The translations under genes were made by a program, and so were the position numbers. Source: Chondrilla cf. caribensis (taxonomy: Eukaryota; Porifera; Demospongiae; Chondrillida; Chondrillidae). Taken from it: a stretch of DNA of 64,000 nt. This document shows positions 11,590 through 25,040 of the stretch, piece by piece. Where the stretch lies: NCBI GenBank assembly GCA_964020155.1, contig OZ026553.1, forward strand, positions 2,172,479 through 2,236,478, read 5' to 3'. The stretch's first letter is position 1. Each line of letters starts with the position of its first letter. The notes under the pieces are model-generated. The model was not told the origin of the DNA. It searched no databases and worked only from the letters and a program-made list of their open reading frames with translations.

Positions 11590-13229
11590 ACGTCTAGGTT
11601 TAACAACACAACCTTTCCTCTCTCTCCTTATTTTGCCGTCTACCTGTCTCCACCTCTTACTTGGGGCAACTTATTACCTAAATCACCACACTACCCAGCC
11701 CAATACTGTAATTTAGATGACCTATTGCACCCTTTTACCCATTCCAATCTGAGCTTTCTCCATATACTATCATTTACCATTTCTTCAATCTGCATGCCTA
11801 TCTGATAACCCCCTAAAGAACTCCCCACATCGTCTTCCCAATTTCTCCCACCCCAACAACTGGGTCACTTTGCTAATTCCGTCCTCCCAATCATTCCTAC
11901 CTTTTGCCCATACCAAATTCTTGGAGAGTAATCTATTTTCCCTTAATCTATGCACTTTCACCCAATATCTAATTGCCTGTCTTCTAGCCTCCCATCTCAA
12001 GGGGGTCAGGCCTGCCTCCAACTCAAGACCAAGTAAAGGGAAAAGGGAATGAACTCCTAAAAACTTCTTATTGCAGCCCTCTGCACTCTCTCCAATTTTG
12101 CATCACTCCCCATATTTCACAACCATATAACAGCGTGCTTCTCACCATTGAGACGTGCAACTTTGAAAAGGTTGCCAATCCTACATTTCCCAGACTCCTT
12201 ACCAGCCTCATGACCCCATATAAAGCTTTCTACCATGATTATCCATTAAAGCTTCTCTCATCTTTTCGCCATTCAAAAACTCATTCAATACGATCCCCGA
12301 AATATCTATACTCTGATACCATACTCAAAATCTCCTCCCCAATTCTAAATTCCACACTAGATCTTCTTATGCTTTTCTTCCAAAAACGGACTACACTACA
12401 TTTCTCTACATTAATCTTCAATTTCCATTGGTTACACCACCTATGAACAATCTCCAAAACTCTGTTTAAATCTGAAGTTTCTTCAGCTTTTATCACTAAA
12501 TCATCTGCAAACATCAAACCCGGAATTATTGAATTATCCATCCTTACTTCAATCTCTTCACGTCTTAAAATTTCCATCAAATCATTAACATACAAGCTAA
12601 ATAGTAGTGGTGAAAGGACACATCCTTGATGTAAACCTGTTGTTACTGAAAAATCATTACCATCATTAAACTTTGCACTTCACATCTGAATACACTGCTT
12701 TAATACATTGCAGAATTTTACCCTGAATACCCAGTGATTCCAGCTTTCCCCAAAGAAGGTCGATCCCTATCAACAGAATCATATGCTTTCTTTTAATCAA
12801 TAAAAACGCTAAATATACTTACATTCGATTCCACACATTTATTGCCTATCAACACCATCATCATTATAATAATTATTATCAATACATCCCCTTCATTTCC
12901 AAAAACCATTCTGCTCCTCACATAACAAATTTTCCCCTTCTACATATGCTTCTACTCTATTTTTCATCACTGTACAAAACACTTTATATACAGCTGATAA
13001 GAGACTAATACCACGATGTAGATTTGGGTCCGGGGGTCCCCGGGCCCTTTTCTTAGGTATCGGGAGAATAATACCCCTTTGCCATGCCTCAGGCATCTGA
13101 CCACTTTCAAAGCATTTACTACAGAGCTTAAAAACAAAGTCCCCCACTACTCCATTCCTGCGCCAACCCACCATAATACCATCCTCACCAGGTGCAGCCT
13201 TTTCTCTTACTCTCTTCAAAGCTTCCTCC

Positions 13230-13232
<3 letters not shown>
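11590..13232 (-). mobile_element. Degenerate non-LTR retrotransposon reverse transcriptase
   Basis: Read on the minus strand, the pieces follow the order of a LINE ORF2 RT domain. First is a segment with GEDGI and LPIPKKRARGPPDPNLHRGISLL-type blocks, split here as LPIPKK and HRGISLLSAVYKVF (about 13,230-12,893). Then come KKAYDSVDRD near 12,790, GLHQGCVLSPLLFSLYVNDL near 12,640-12,580, and FADD (the catalytic Asp pair) near 12,515. The post-RT region ends in a piece with LTPLRWEARRQAIRYW (about 12,021-11,785). Frameshifts and stops separate the blocks. No endonuclease domain is visible, so it is 5'-truncated at the (TA)n tract. Family assignment beyond non-LTR is not made. Confidence 0.85.

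Positions 13233-13281
<49 letters not shown>
13232..13281. repeat. (TA)n microsatellite
   Basis: A pure TA run of about 50 bp marks the 5' truncation point of the minus-strand LINE. Other TA runs lie near 14,191-14,225, 34,018-34,045 and 39,855-39,888. Confidence 0.95.
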
Positions 13282-13286
<5 letters not shown>

Positions 13287-14187
13287 AAACACATACAATA
13301 CTTAGTATAATATATATAATAAAAACAATTAATATACCTATATATAGATATATTATTATAATTATGCACATAGCATCTATACCTATATATTATATAATTT
13401 CATTTTACAAACATACACACGTATATACATACACTCAATCTGTATAAATCACCGTTCAAGTGAGGTCAATCAATAACCAAATTAAACATGAATCTCTTAT
13501 AATAAGTTCAATCAATTAAACCCTTTCTACTTTTTGAATTTTTAAAAGTCTGATACTGCATGCAAAAAGTATATGTATATGTATATTATAGTATATAATA
13601 TTATATATATACTAAATGTTGACGTGGCATATACATGAGACATCCAATTTGACTGACTGTAAAGGAATAGTGAACCTCCTTAAACATGGAGGTTGTGTAT
13701 TAAAGGCCAGGTGGTTCAAAGTGGCTGTCTGATTCACTTCACAGTCAGGAATGCCCACCGATTAATACCACTAGATTGGTAGAATACGTATACTACACAA
13801 AACGTACATATGTTACAAAATCAATGCACTAAAGGGACTGGATTCACTTAGTGTACATAAGACTTCATGCATACATAAGTACTATACTTAATAAATAATA
13901 ATTCATTAATTATAATGACATACAATTAGTAAAGAATCTGCAATCCATGCTTAGAAATCGATTGCAGAACATGAACATAATATGGATAACACATAATGTA
14001 ACAATAACACATGAACATTGATGCAACAACATGAACTTTGCAGTAAGGTATTTCCCCCCTGGCAAGGTGCTTATATTCAATTTGATGCTCTCACATTAAT
14101 CATATATTTATGATATTAATATCATGATCAGCAATGAACAGTTAAATTAATGTATACATATATAATTATGTACATTATATATATGCA

Positions 14188-14227
<40 letters not shown>

Positions 14228-15722
14228 CTAGCTAACAGTACCTCCAACGTACATTCTTATAGACATTGTACTCCAAACTAAAAGCTCTACCCAAACTGGT
14301 TATTGCCTTCAGTGAACTGTTAATCCTGACCTGCTAGTCATAATAAATATCTGTGCTATTTGCACACTTCCCTTTTGTATCATATACTTGTAATTGTTAT
14401 CAAAATTCATCAATTAAATATTGCCTACAGCAACTCATTCATAGTTATGATAGCAATCCTGCTTGAAGCTATTATGCAAATATTTTAATATTTTTACACA
14501 GAAATATACCCCATATTTAGCTGTAGTACCAAAAAGTACTGCTGATACCATTTCAATCCTCACTACCATTAATAACTTTACCATAATATAGATGCTGCTC
14601 TTAAAACAAATACTAGATACAAGTTATATTCGTGAAAATGCTACTGACAGAATCCTTACAAATACATGCACTGTCTATCACAACACATGTACATGCATAC
14701 ACAATGTCAATGCACATACGCAGGGCATACTCATGGATGCCAACACTAATTACACACACATAAAAAGAGGCCACATGCACAAGTTATAGATTGTTGACTG
14801 TCGCATTATAATGGGAGGCCACAGAAGTGAACCTGTTGACCACCACATTCATCAGAGGCCTTATCTTTGATCACAACACATGCTATATAATATATAAGTG
14901 GTTAAGCAGGTGAGCTTATTAATGATCACGTTCAGGCAGTACCAGGAGCTTGACAATGCATGCACAGTGCTGTTGTGTGACTAACAACACCCTTGAATGT
15001 GTTCTAACACCAATGAATAATAATAATGTAGTTAATATAGAATTAACAATGGATGGTTTTTGGCCAAACTCACAAAGGCTTAAAAGGCTATGGTGCTACA
15101 TTGAATGTGTATGTGTGTGCATTTTCATGCAACATTTATGTGCATGTACATAGTCCCAAATGGTTTCACTACAAGGTTTCACCTAATTGATTTAACATGC
15201 AGTCATGTAAGAATTCTATATATTCAATTAGTGTGTATGTGGTCAGACATGAGTATGTGCTTATGTTATGTAAACTTGCATGATTCAGCACAACAATAAT
15301 AGCATGCAACAACAAAAAGGTCGAATCAAATTATCAGAATGTTATGAATGGTGAATGCATGTTTAGACAAGGTGTCTTACTAATAGTGTTAGCATGCAAT
15401 CGTACAAGCACACAAAGTGTGCTTAGGCTTTAGAGCAGGATGTTTACTGCTTCAGTTAGAAACCTACTATACATACATGACATTTGTCTGTCATCAATAA
15501 GTAATCTACCTACCCTTTTCCTCCACTCACTGTTTGTCACAAATGAGCAATTGATGGAGACCCAAAATGGGTTATAGCAGATACACGCCATTGTCTTGTA
15601 TCCTCCCCAAAGAGCACACACAACTCAAATTTATAACTATAAATGCAAATTACACTTGCATACATGTGCGTGTGCATTTGTTTATGTGTACGTACAATGT
15701 ACACTGTGCATGTGTGTATGTT

Positions 15723-15727
<5 letters not shown>

Positions 15728-15779
<52 letters not shown>
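15728..15779 (+). repeat. (TG)n microsatellite
   Basis: Pure TG run immediately upstream of the LDL-receptor class A fragment. Confidence 0.95.
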
Positions 15780-15782
<3 letters not shown>

Positions 15783-15789
15783 TATAGTA

Positions 15790-16026
15790 AATGGAAGGAT
15801 ATTCTCCTATGCAGACCTCCAGTGTTGCCCAAGTGAGAATTTCCACTTTTGCACGCACAAGGGGACGAAGACCTGTATCCCCGTGTCCTGGTTCTGTGAT
15901 GGGTTCGAGGATTGCGACAGCGGGGAGGACGAGAAGTCGGCCGTGTTCCTGGACATGATAGAGCACTGCCCAGCTGGCCATTTCCATGGCAACGTGATGG
16001 ACCAATCAGAATGTCTTTATATGTGA
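15790..16026 (+). pseudogene. Orphan LDL-receptor class A exon-like fragment
   Basis: The forward frame encodes C-PSENFHFC-THKGTKTC-IPVSWFC-DGFEDC-DSGEDE. This has the Cys spacing, the I-x4-W-x-C-D-G block and the acidic DCDSGEDE calcium site of an LDL-receptor class A repeat. A further Cys-containing tail (CPAGHFHG) ends at a TGA at 16024-16026. A plausible acceptor (CTCCTATGCAG) precedes it. There is no start codon with a signal sequence and no flanking exon, and the piece is missing from the equivalent place in other units. It is most likely a captured exon. Local G+C is visibly higher than the surroundings. Confidence 0.65.
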
Positions 16027-16445
16027 ATGACCTGGTACCAGAACTATGTACGTGTGTGCATGTATGAATGTGTATGTATATTATGTATGTATGCATATAT
16101 GTATGGATGCATTAGCACAATGGTGTGTGTACGTGAATGTGATTTCATGTTATAGATAATGTAAAATGGCCTCACTTATAGGTTTCATTTAGTTGAGTTA
16201 TCATGCAGTCATATAAGGAGCTAATATTTAATTAGTGTGTACATTAATGCTATGCAACACATGATGGCAATCACAACAATAATATTATTAGCATGCACCT
16301 GCTAAGTGTCAAATCATGCTCAAGTATAAATGTAAATTTGTGTATAAAAAGTGTAACCATAAATGCAAATTTCACTTGTATACATGTGCGTGTGCATTTG
16401 TTCATGTGTACGTACAATGTACACTGTGCATGTGTGTGCTGGTGT

Positions 16446-16450
<5 letters not shown>

Positions 16451-16498
<48 letters not shown>
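16451..16498 (+). repeat. (TG)n microsatellite
   Basis: TG run in the second of two adjacent copies of the spacer block. Confidence 0.95.
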
Positions 16499-16502
<4 letters not shown>

Positions 16503-17424
16503 CATGCGTGCGTGTGTGTGCATGTATGAATGTGTATGTATATTATGTATGTATGCATATAATGTATGTATACATTTACACACTGGTGTGTGTACGTGAA
16601 TGTGATAACATGTAATAGATAGTGCAAAATGGCTTCACTTATAGGTTTCATTTAATTGAGTTATCATGCAGTCCATATAAGGAGCTAATATTAAATTAGT
16701 GTGTACATTGATGCTATGCAAAATGCATGATTCAACACAAGATGACAATCACAACAATTAATATTAGCATGCACTTGCTAAATGTCCAATCAAGCTTAAG
16801 GCAAGTATAAATGTAAATTTCAAGTGTATACATGTACATTTGCATTTGTTTATGTTTTTGTACGTGTTTGTGCGTGCGCATGTGTTAGCACAATGCTAAC
16901 TGAATTACAAGTCTCAAGGCTGACATACATAACATGCAAACATACAACCCAGGCAGATTTAAGTCTGGGACATGGATTGGATAATTATGTCAGCTACCTT
17001 GAAAGGGATAGAGAGTGCATATCAAACCTCGGTTCAACTAGAGGATGATGAACCACTTTGGTTCATTCATGTGGTGACTAAATTCTCATTCCACATTCAG
17101 AATCCTTGCTTCACACAGTATCCAACCAAACACCCACACAGGGGAAAACTGACAATAACCAACACATTAGAAGCCTTAAGACATATCATGAGTGTGACCT
17201 TTCAAAGTTGCCTACTCAGGCTGAAAACAACATCTACTATCAGTTGTCATACTAGCTATAGACTGTATTGTATATACCGGGAATCTGGGTTGCGCTTCAT
17301 ACGTGTATGTACATTGCCAATGAATGTCATTAAAAGTGGGTGTGTCCTCATTGTGACCATTAAAATAGTTTGTTCTGCTGTGGTTACCATAAACTAACTT
17401 AGTGTGTTGGCTAGAGCTACAGTT

Positions 17425-19337
17425 ATGGCTACAAACGTTAAGGTCTTTCTACAAGTAGTTATTTTGTGCTATGCGGTGACTACCAGTATCGGGGGTAGCA
17501 TTGACTTCCAAAAAGGCACTTGCCTCATTTCAGAAGGAAGTGGAGAATCTCAAACAGCAGTCTCAAGAAGAAATAAATTCTTTGGTGACTGAGCTGAATG
17601 AGCTGAGGCAGCAGTCAAAACAGGAAATCAAGTTACTTCACCAGAGATTGGAGCAACTTGAGGCCAAAGGTTAGTTGCACTGGGGTTCATTGCAAACCTT
17701 TTCAATAAGGTTTAATAAGGTATAGGCTTAATAATAGTAATAATGTTCTGCTTCACAAACTTAATTTCTTCTTGCAATTAATCATTTTGCTTGCACTATT
17801 AATGATGATCAGATTCGAAATAAAAATCAATTGATTAATCGATTAATCATCACAGCACTACTATAAACCAAAAGTATGCTGCTGTTCCAATAGTGGTGTG
17901 TGCGTGCATACATGTGCATGTGCATAATGTGTATGTGTGTGTATATGTATGTGTACACATACAATGTGGATACATGCATATCCATTGCAAGTATGAGGCA
18001 AAAAGGCACCCTTTCTTCCTAGGATGTCATGGTGGTGAACATCATAAGGGCTAGAGTAGTTCAAAATATTGCACTCCACAAAACCAATGTACACAACGGT
18101 GTTATGTTTATTGTGTGTGTGGACAGATAATTGATATACCATATATATATATCAACAAGTTAGTTTAAATGTATATACACAATAATATTGCATAATTGTT
18201 GCTATGGTGTGTATGAAGGGAGTAATATATAAATTGCAATCTTTTGCCATTTCATTATCACTTATACAATTATAATTATAAATAATTGTACATAGTACAT
18301 AAATGTAACAAATGATTTTTCATATATTATACAAATTGCTCAAATACTCCTTGAACTCCCTGAAACTACAAATAGATATAAAGTGGTACTGTAAGTAGTC
18401 TATGCCTAACAGTTCCCCATGGTAAATAAGAATACCTGATATATACCCAATACCTGATACCCGATACCTGAAAACTATATAATATAAATATATATAATAT
18501 TCTATGCTTGTCTTTAACAGAATTGGACAAACCTCTACAAAGAATGCGACGTGGAGCAGACAGTGTTTCTCCAACACCTGGAACTTGTCTTTGTCCACCT
18601 GGACCACCTGGTCAGCCTGGTTCAGCTGGACCAAAAGGTGAAAGGGGGCAGCGTGGAAATCGAGGCAAAATAGGAGCAATGGGGTTAAACGGAACAAATG
18701 GTGAGAAGGGTGAACAGGGAGATATGGGACCTCAAGGAATGGTTGGACAAAAAGGTGAACCAGGACTAAAGGGATTGCAAGGACTGCCAGGACTCAATGG
18801 AACCAAGGGAGAAAAGGGTGAGCAAGGAGATCAAGGAGTTAATGGGAAAAAAGGTGAACGTGGAGAGAAAGGACAACCAGGAAATGGTGGACAGAAAGGT
18901 GAACCAGGACTAAAGGGATTGCAAGGACTGTCAGGACTCAATGGAACCAAGGGAGAAAAGGGTGATCAAGGAGATCCAGGAGTTAATGGGAAAAAAGGTA
19001 AATGTGGAGAGAAAGGACAACCAGGAAATGGTGGACAGAAAGGTGAACCAGGACTAAAGGGATTGCAAGGACTGCCGGGACTCAATGGAACCAAGGGGCA
19101 AAAGGGTGAACAAGGAGAAATAGGACCCCAAGGACCACCAGGGCTACGAGGACTGAAAGGAGACATAGGACCCCAAGGACTACAAGGACCAAGAGGAGAA
19201 ATAGGACCCCAAGGAGAAATAGGAAGTCAAGGACCACCAGGGCCACAAGGACTGAAAGGAGACATAGGACCACAAGGATAACAAGGACCAAGAGGGGAAA
19301 TATAGGACCCCAAAAACCACCAGGACCACTGAATTAG
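17425..19337 (+). pseudogene. Short collagen gene, array copy 3 (exon 1 frameshift)
   Basis: Exon 1 is 17425-17669, one base longer than the 244 nt of every other copy. An extra A in the run at 17510-17514 shifts the frame just after the signal/anchor segment, and translation stops about 20 codons later. Exon 2 starts at 18521 with [12 protein letters not shown] and C-L-C and stays open through about 250 residues of Gly-X-Y to TAA at 19279-19281. The copies that continue have CCA at that point. Collagen-like sequence resumes out of frame and ends at the usual CTGAATTAG (19335-19337). Exon 2 alone could be coding if another exon 1 were spliced to it, but none is seen. Confidence 0.8.
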
Positions 19338-19853
19338 TAGATAATTTGTGTATGTAATTCACCATTAAATTGAGGCCAATCAATAACCAAAGTAAACATG
19401 AATCTCTTATAATAAGTTCAATCAATTAAACCATTCTACTTTTTGAATTAATTTTTTTAAAAGTCTATATACATGCAAAGAGTATATATATTGTGTATAC
19501 AATATAATATAATATATATACTGCTAATGAACACATGTGACATGACATGCACATGAGACATTCAATCTTACTGGCTGTAAAGGAAGAGTGAACCTCCTTG
19601 AACATGGGGGTCGTGTATAAAAGGCAAAGTGGTTCAAATAGACTGTCCGGTTCAGTTCACCGTCAGGAATGCCCAGTGATTTATGCCACTAGATTGGCAG
19701 TATATGTACACTACACAAAGCATACAATGTCATATGTTACAATATAAATACACTAAAAGGATTCACTTGTGTACATAAGCACTTCATGCATACATAAATA
19801 CTATACCTAATAAATACCTTTTTACAATTCATTGATTATAATGAAATACAATT

Positions 19854-20514
19854 GTGTATGGATATGAGAAAAGGGGTACTTCTTCATTTTTCGTGCTTTT
19901 GCGTTTTTTGGTATCAGTCGATAGCGCTATCCCTGAGCATTACGATGACGCAAACCATTTTTCCGTACGTTGCTTCCTCATCGAGTTATGCGGAAAATTA
20001 GCAGCCATTCTGGTATATCGCGAAAGTGAGAACGAGCGTAGTTAGGGTTGGACCACAACTTCCGTATACTCGCAAACCATGACATCATAACTAATTTGCA
20101 TAATTAAAAAATGGCGTCCAAAATCGTCGCGAATTTTATGAGTGCTTTTAATTGAATTTATTCAGGATTACATGTACGATTTTTGCTTGAAAGGCTCCTA
20201 TTTACTCTAAAGTGAGGACTGGTAGCCATTTACCTACGTATGTGAATGTCTTTATACATTCCGCGCTGGTTGTGCGGCAATTGTATAACTTCGCGAACTA
20301 AAAATGGCGTACTTCCGGGAGATAGAAAATCGAGTATATCTCAAAAATCACAAGACGTATCATCACGGCGCTTTCAGGTACAATTCTACTAATGGTATAG
20401 ACCATGATTCCGGAATAAAATAAAAATCGTTTACAAAAACGCAAAACCATATTTTGACCTCTACCCACACTTGTGTACACAACAAGAAGTACCCCTTTTC
20501 TCATATCCACTCAC
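19854..20514. mobile_element. MITE, 31-bp terminal inverted repeats, AATT target duplication
   Basis: The ends read GTGTATGGATATGAGAAAAG... and, inverted on the right, GTGAGTGGATATGAGAAAAG..., matching over 31 bp with two differences. AATT flanks both sides (19850-19853 and 20515-20518), and the uninterrupted site (CAATTAGTAAAG) is seen in the 3' flanks of the other copies. The 661-bp interior has only a 63-codon frame and no transposase. It is a non-autonomous DNA transposon that inserted after the array had duplicated. Confidence 0.9.
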
Positions 20515-21097
20515 AATTAGTAAAGAATCCGCATTCCATGCATAATATGCTTAGACATCGATTGCAGTACATGAACAATATGGAACAAATGTAACAATAA
20601 CATATGAACACTAAATTGATGCAGCAGCATGAACTTTGCAGTAAGATATTTCCCCCGGCAAGGTGCTAATAATTCTATTTGATGTTCTCACATTAATCAT
20701 AATATATGTGACATTAACATCATCAGCAATGAACAGTTAATGTATGCATATGATAATTATGTGTATATTATACATATATATTCTTGCATGTTATGTGCTG
20801 CCATCAAACATATGTACATACATACACACAATATGTATATTCAATATGTGTAAGTTTTTACCGTTACTTCTCATTCATATAAACAATTTAGATTGTGTCA
20901 ATTCATAGGAATACATCCCTAAATAATCAACAGTTTGTGTAATCACAGTGAGTGCACTCACAATCTGTATTCCATACCACTAAAGAAGACAGCAGTCAGC
21001 TGTCGAAACGTTTGGTGTAAAAATTATTTGGCTAGTGAATTACATTGCATTTGTGATATATGACTACACCTAGCCATTCAACCATTTTGTATGTTCT

Positions 21098-21180
21098 TAT
21101 GTAGATTGCACTATTGCTTATTGTGATTGCACTAATAAAGGAGATTGTCTACAATATGAGTATTGAAATTGAAAAGGGGA
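21098..21180 (+). pseudogene. Importin-alpha exon 6-like fragment (first copy)
   Basis: TATGTAG, ACTATTGCTTATTG and CTAATAAAGGAGATTGT match the start of importin-alpha exon 6 at 44,740-44,800. The translation carries ALIKEIV where the gene has GLIKDII, with a short insertion before it. The piece is not part of any open gene. Confidence 0.55.
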
Positions 21181-21208
21181 TAGCCAATTCTCAACACTTT
21201 TCTCATCA

Positions 21209-21273
21209 GCTGGACTCAAACCCACGACCTGAAGCCTAGAGTTAGTGCCTGCAGTACCTGACCACTGGAGCCA
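21209..21273 (-). repeat. tRNA-like SINE remnant
   Basis: On the minus strand the piece reads GGCTCCAGTGGTCAGGTACT, then GTGGGTTTGAGTCCAGC, which resemble tRNA A and B boxes. Two other copies are at 31,488-31,553 and 50,101-50,159, the last with a better B box (GGTTCGAGTCC). It does not fold as an intact tRNA by eye. Confidence 0.55.
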
Positions 21274-22066
21274 CATTGAATGCCTGAGAAATTATAGAGA
21301 CATATTAAGTGCTTCAAATACTTGTACTAAATCAATGGAGCCTATACTAGTACTGCAATTTTCCCACTATTTTTCCAGATAGCATCACACCTCACTTCAA
21401 GACACCTATACTCATGATTGTTCAGTTCGATGCGAAGTCTTTTTGTGCAATGCAATTGTAGGTACTAAATTAAATACTGGGCCCTGTGTCCAGGCCCTTT
21501 CGTAAAGGGATTATCTACCGTTTCATTAGGTTTCACAGAGATTAGGATTGGGGACAGAAGTATGCTTTATAATGAGAATGTTGAAAAGGAGAAAAGGCCC
21601 TAACATAAGAAACAACTGACACAGATTCAGCTACAACTAAGAAGACAACACAAGTGACATGTGACCTACATTGCAACTGACATTCGTATTTAGCTCATAA
21701 ATGCATGACATACTTTTTAAACTGTACATGTAAATTAAAATCAAATAAACCTAGTAGTACATGTATACTCTTGTATAATACGTATTATATGGTATGATAA
21801 TACAGCAACTGTATGATTGGACCCCTTCAATCACATGGGCTCCCTCTTTTAAATCTTAATTGCCTGTAGTATACTGAGAACAGAAAACACATTCTCATCT
21901 GGTACACTGTAATAATAATAGTCTCGCTTAGCCAGACTCAAGCCCTTGCCAGTGGTGTGCAATGTTGTCCTTAGTCACATGGTCCAGCTTGTCTGGCCAG
22001 AGTAGACTATCATGCATTCTTCATTCATCACATAACTATGAGAAATAATCTAATTGTCTTGAATAG

Positions 22067-23015
<949 letters not shown>

Positions 23016-23325
23016 CCATTAAATTAGTAGATAATCTGTATTAATCACCGTTCAAGTGAGGTCAATCAATAACCAAATTATACATGAATCTCTTTTGATA
23101 AGTTCAATCAATTAACCCTTTCTACTTTTTGAATTTTAAAAAGTCTGATACTGCATGTAAACGTTTATTATATATGTATATTATATAATATGATACTATA
23201 TATATATAATATATACTGAACGTTAACGTGACATATACGTACATGAGACATTCAATCTGACTGACTGTAAAGGAATAGTGAACCTCCTGAAACATGGAGG
23301 CCGTGTATTAAAGGCAAGGTGGTTC

Positions 23326-23520
23326 AGGTCTAAGGTCGTGAAGAAAATCAAGTGTATCTTTCCCAAAAGATCCAGAAGATTCGATTGCAACGGGGACGAA
23401 AATATGGGATTGACAAAGATCGGAATAGATCAGAATAAAGGATCCATTCGCTTGCTGCTGCTCTGTCAGCCACAATTAATGCCAGCACCATTGCAGGAAA
23501 AAGGGATGTTTGTGGGGGCA
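23326..23520 (-). mobile_element. LINE ORF2 C-terminal fragment
   Basis: The minus strand reads SHIFVPVAIESSGSFGKD and then TLDFLHDL, matching the conserved region near the C-terminus of many non-LTR retrotransposon ORF2 proteins (pattern F-[VI]-P-x-A-[VI]-E-x-x-G). A second copy is at 34,229-34,405. The forward reading frame through it is a shadow. Confidence 0.6.
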
Positions 23521-23914
23521 TATATATATATATAGTATTATAATATATAATATATATATTATAATTATGTACATAATATCTATATCTATATTATATTGTA
23601 TATATTTCATTTTACAAACATACATACGTACATGCATACACTCCATACTTATATTCAATATATGCAAGTTTTTACTGTTACTTTAATCTCATCCATCCAA
23701 TAATACATCCCTAAATAATCAACAGTGGGTGTAATCACAGTTTAGGTGTGGAGGTCTTGGTGGACTATATCCCTGTTGGAACCTTAGAGCCGTTTATCCT
23801 TCACACTAAAGTGTACATAGTGGACAATCAGTCCACAGGGCACTGCTGGCACAAATCACTACCAGTGGCTACCTAAGGAAGGTATAAAGAGTATACTGCT
23901 AATTTTGGCATGTG

Positions 23915-23917
<3 letters not shown>

Positions 23918-23989
<72 letters not shown>
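23918..23989 (+). repeat. (TG)n microsatellite
   Basis: Pure TG run of about 70 bp. Confidence 0.95.
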
Positions 23990-23990
<1 letters not shown>

Positions 23991-24639
23991 TGAATATTCT
24001 ATGTCATTAGTGGAAGATTGTGGAGGTCAGTTGATGCAATTCACGTGCATAATCAGACTATTACATTCCATTTGAGTGGAATATAGTAGTACTGTTGGTA
24101 CCATTTCATTCCTAGCTAACAGTAGCTCCAACATACATTTTTATACACATTGTACTCCAAACTGAAAGCTCTACTTAAACTGGTTATTGCCTTCAGTGAG
24201 CTGTTAATCCTGATCTACTATTCATAATAAATATCTGTGCTATTTGCACACTTCCCTTTGCTATTGTACACTTGTAATGGTTATCAAAAATCATCAATTG
24301 AATATTGCCTGAAGCAACTCATTGATAGTTATGATAGCAATCCTGCTTGAAGCTAATATGCAAATATTTTATTTTACACAGAAATATGCCACATAATTAG
24401 CTGTAGTACCTAAAAGTACTACAATACCATTTCAATCCTCACTACCATACCTTAAGACACTGCTCTTAAAACAAATATTAGATACAAATTATCTACGTGA
24501 GAGTTAGTTCCAGCAATTCTATCATTTTAATTGGAAACACGGCACATGTGGTATGTTAGGGCTGTAGTGGAAACATACAGACACTTTGGCTTTGTTGTTA
24601 ACTGGGGTTTCACCCCCATAAACAAGCATCATACATACA

Positions 24640-24915
24640 TCCACTACAGCCCTATAATATTATTATATGAGATACCTTCGCTATTACATATTACACATGC
24701 ACACTTCTTTCTTGGATCTCCTAACCAAATATAGGATACACTACAGCTCTATATGAGATACCTTCACTATTACATACACATGCACACTTCTTTGTTGGAT
24801 CTCCTAACAAAATACACCTATAGGACACAATATAGCCCCTATAATATGAGATACCTTCACTATTACATGCACATGCACATTTCTTTCTTGGATCTCCTAA
24901 CTAAATACAGGATAC
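24640..24915 (+). repeat. Minisatellite, three units of about 86-93 bp
   Basis: Units start near 24,667, 24,753 and 24,846. Each contains GAGATACCTTC, CACATGCACA and CTTGGATCTCCTAAC in order. Confidence 0.85.
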
Positions 24916-25040
24916 AGTATACATCAATGTTCATGGGTGGTTTCTTACAGATTAGAACAGAATATGTGACATCTTCTCTGGAGTGCCTCATGCAAACCCC
25001 ACCAGTATTTCCAGGTAGTGTTTGATAGCTGTAATATTCC

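Larger units (their letters stand above)
10732..13436. mobile_element. Composite 2.7-kb insertion interrupting collagen copy 2
   Basis: Collagen sequence stops at GGACCAGCAGGA (about 10,731), and the usual post-gene sequence AATCTGTATAAATCACC resumes at about 13,437. Between them lie an unrecognised 840-bp segment, a minus-strand LINE remnant (about 11,590-13,232), a (TA)n tract and an AT-rich tail that resembles 23,560-23,640. The first part contains a perfect 13-bp inverted repeat (11278-11290 and 11396-11408) and two TGACGTCA-type sites near 11,535. No clean target duplication was found, so this may be several nested events. Confidence 0.65.
13437..17424. other. Spacer between collagen copies 2 and 3
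   Basis: This is the displaced 3' flank of copy 2 (13,437-14,060), followed by AT-rich array sequence and two successive TG-tract blocks (15,728-15,779 and 16,451-16,498). These suggest a local duplication of about 700 bp. The upstream flank of copy 3 follows. The only coding-like piece is the LDL-receptor class A fragment listed separately. Confidence 0.55.
19338..22066. other. Spacer between collagen copies 3 and 4
   Basis: It contains the shared 3' flank, split by a 661-bp MITE, then AT-rich sequence. From about 21,098 to 22,060 is a block of about 950 bp that is nearly identical to 31,370-32,300. That block holds an importin-alpha exon fragment and a tRNA-like SINE. No exon 1 of the collagen gene is present, unlike the spacers before copies 2, 3, 5 and 7. 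Confidence 0.6.

Noticed and set aside
15650..16096. Minus-strand frames opposite the LDLa piece
   Set aside because: They are shadows of the plus-strand LDLa coding and of the TG tract. Only the plus frame has the domain pattern.
24951..25016. Exon encoding IRTEYVTSSLECLMQTPPVF
   Set aside because: It has splice-like borders but no homology I know. Diverged copies at 4,617 and 40,912 are not open, so it is probably a repeat.
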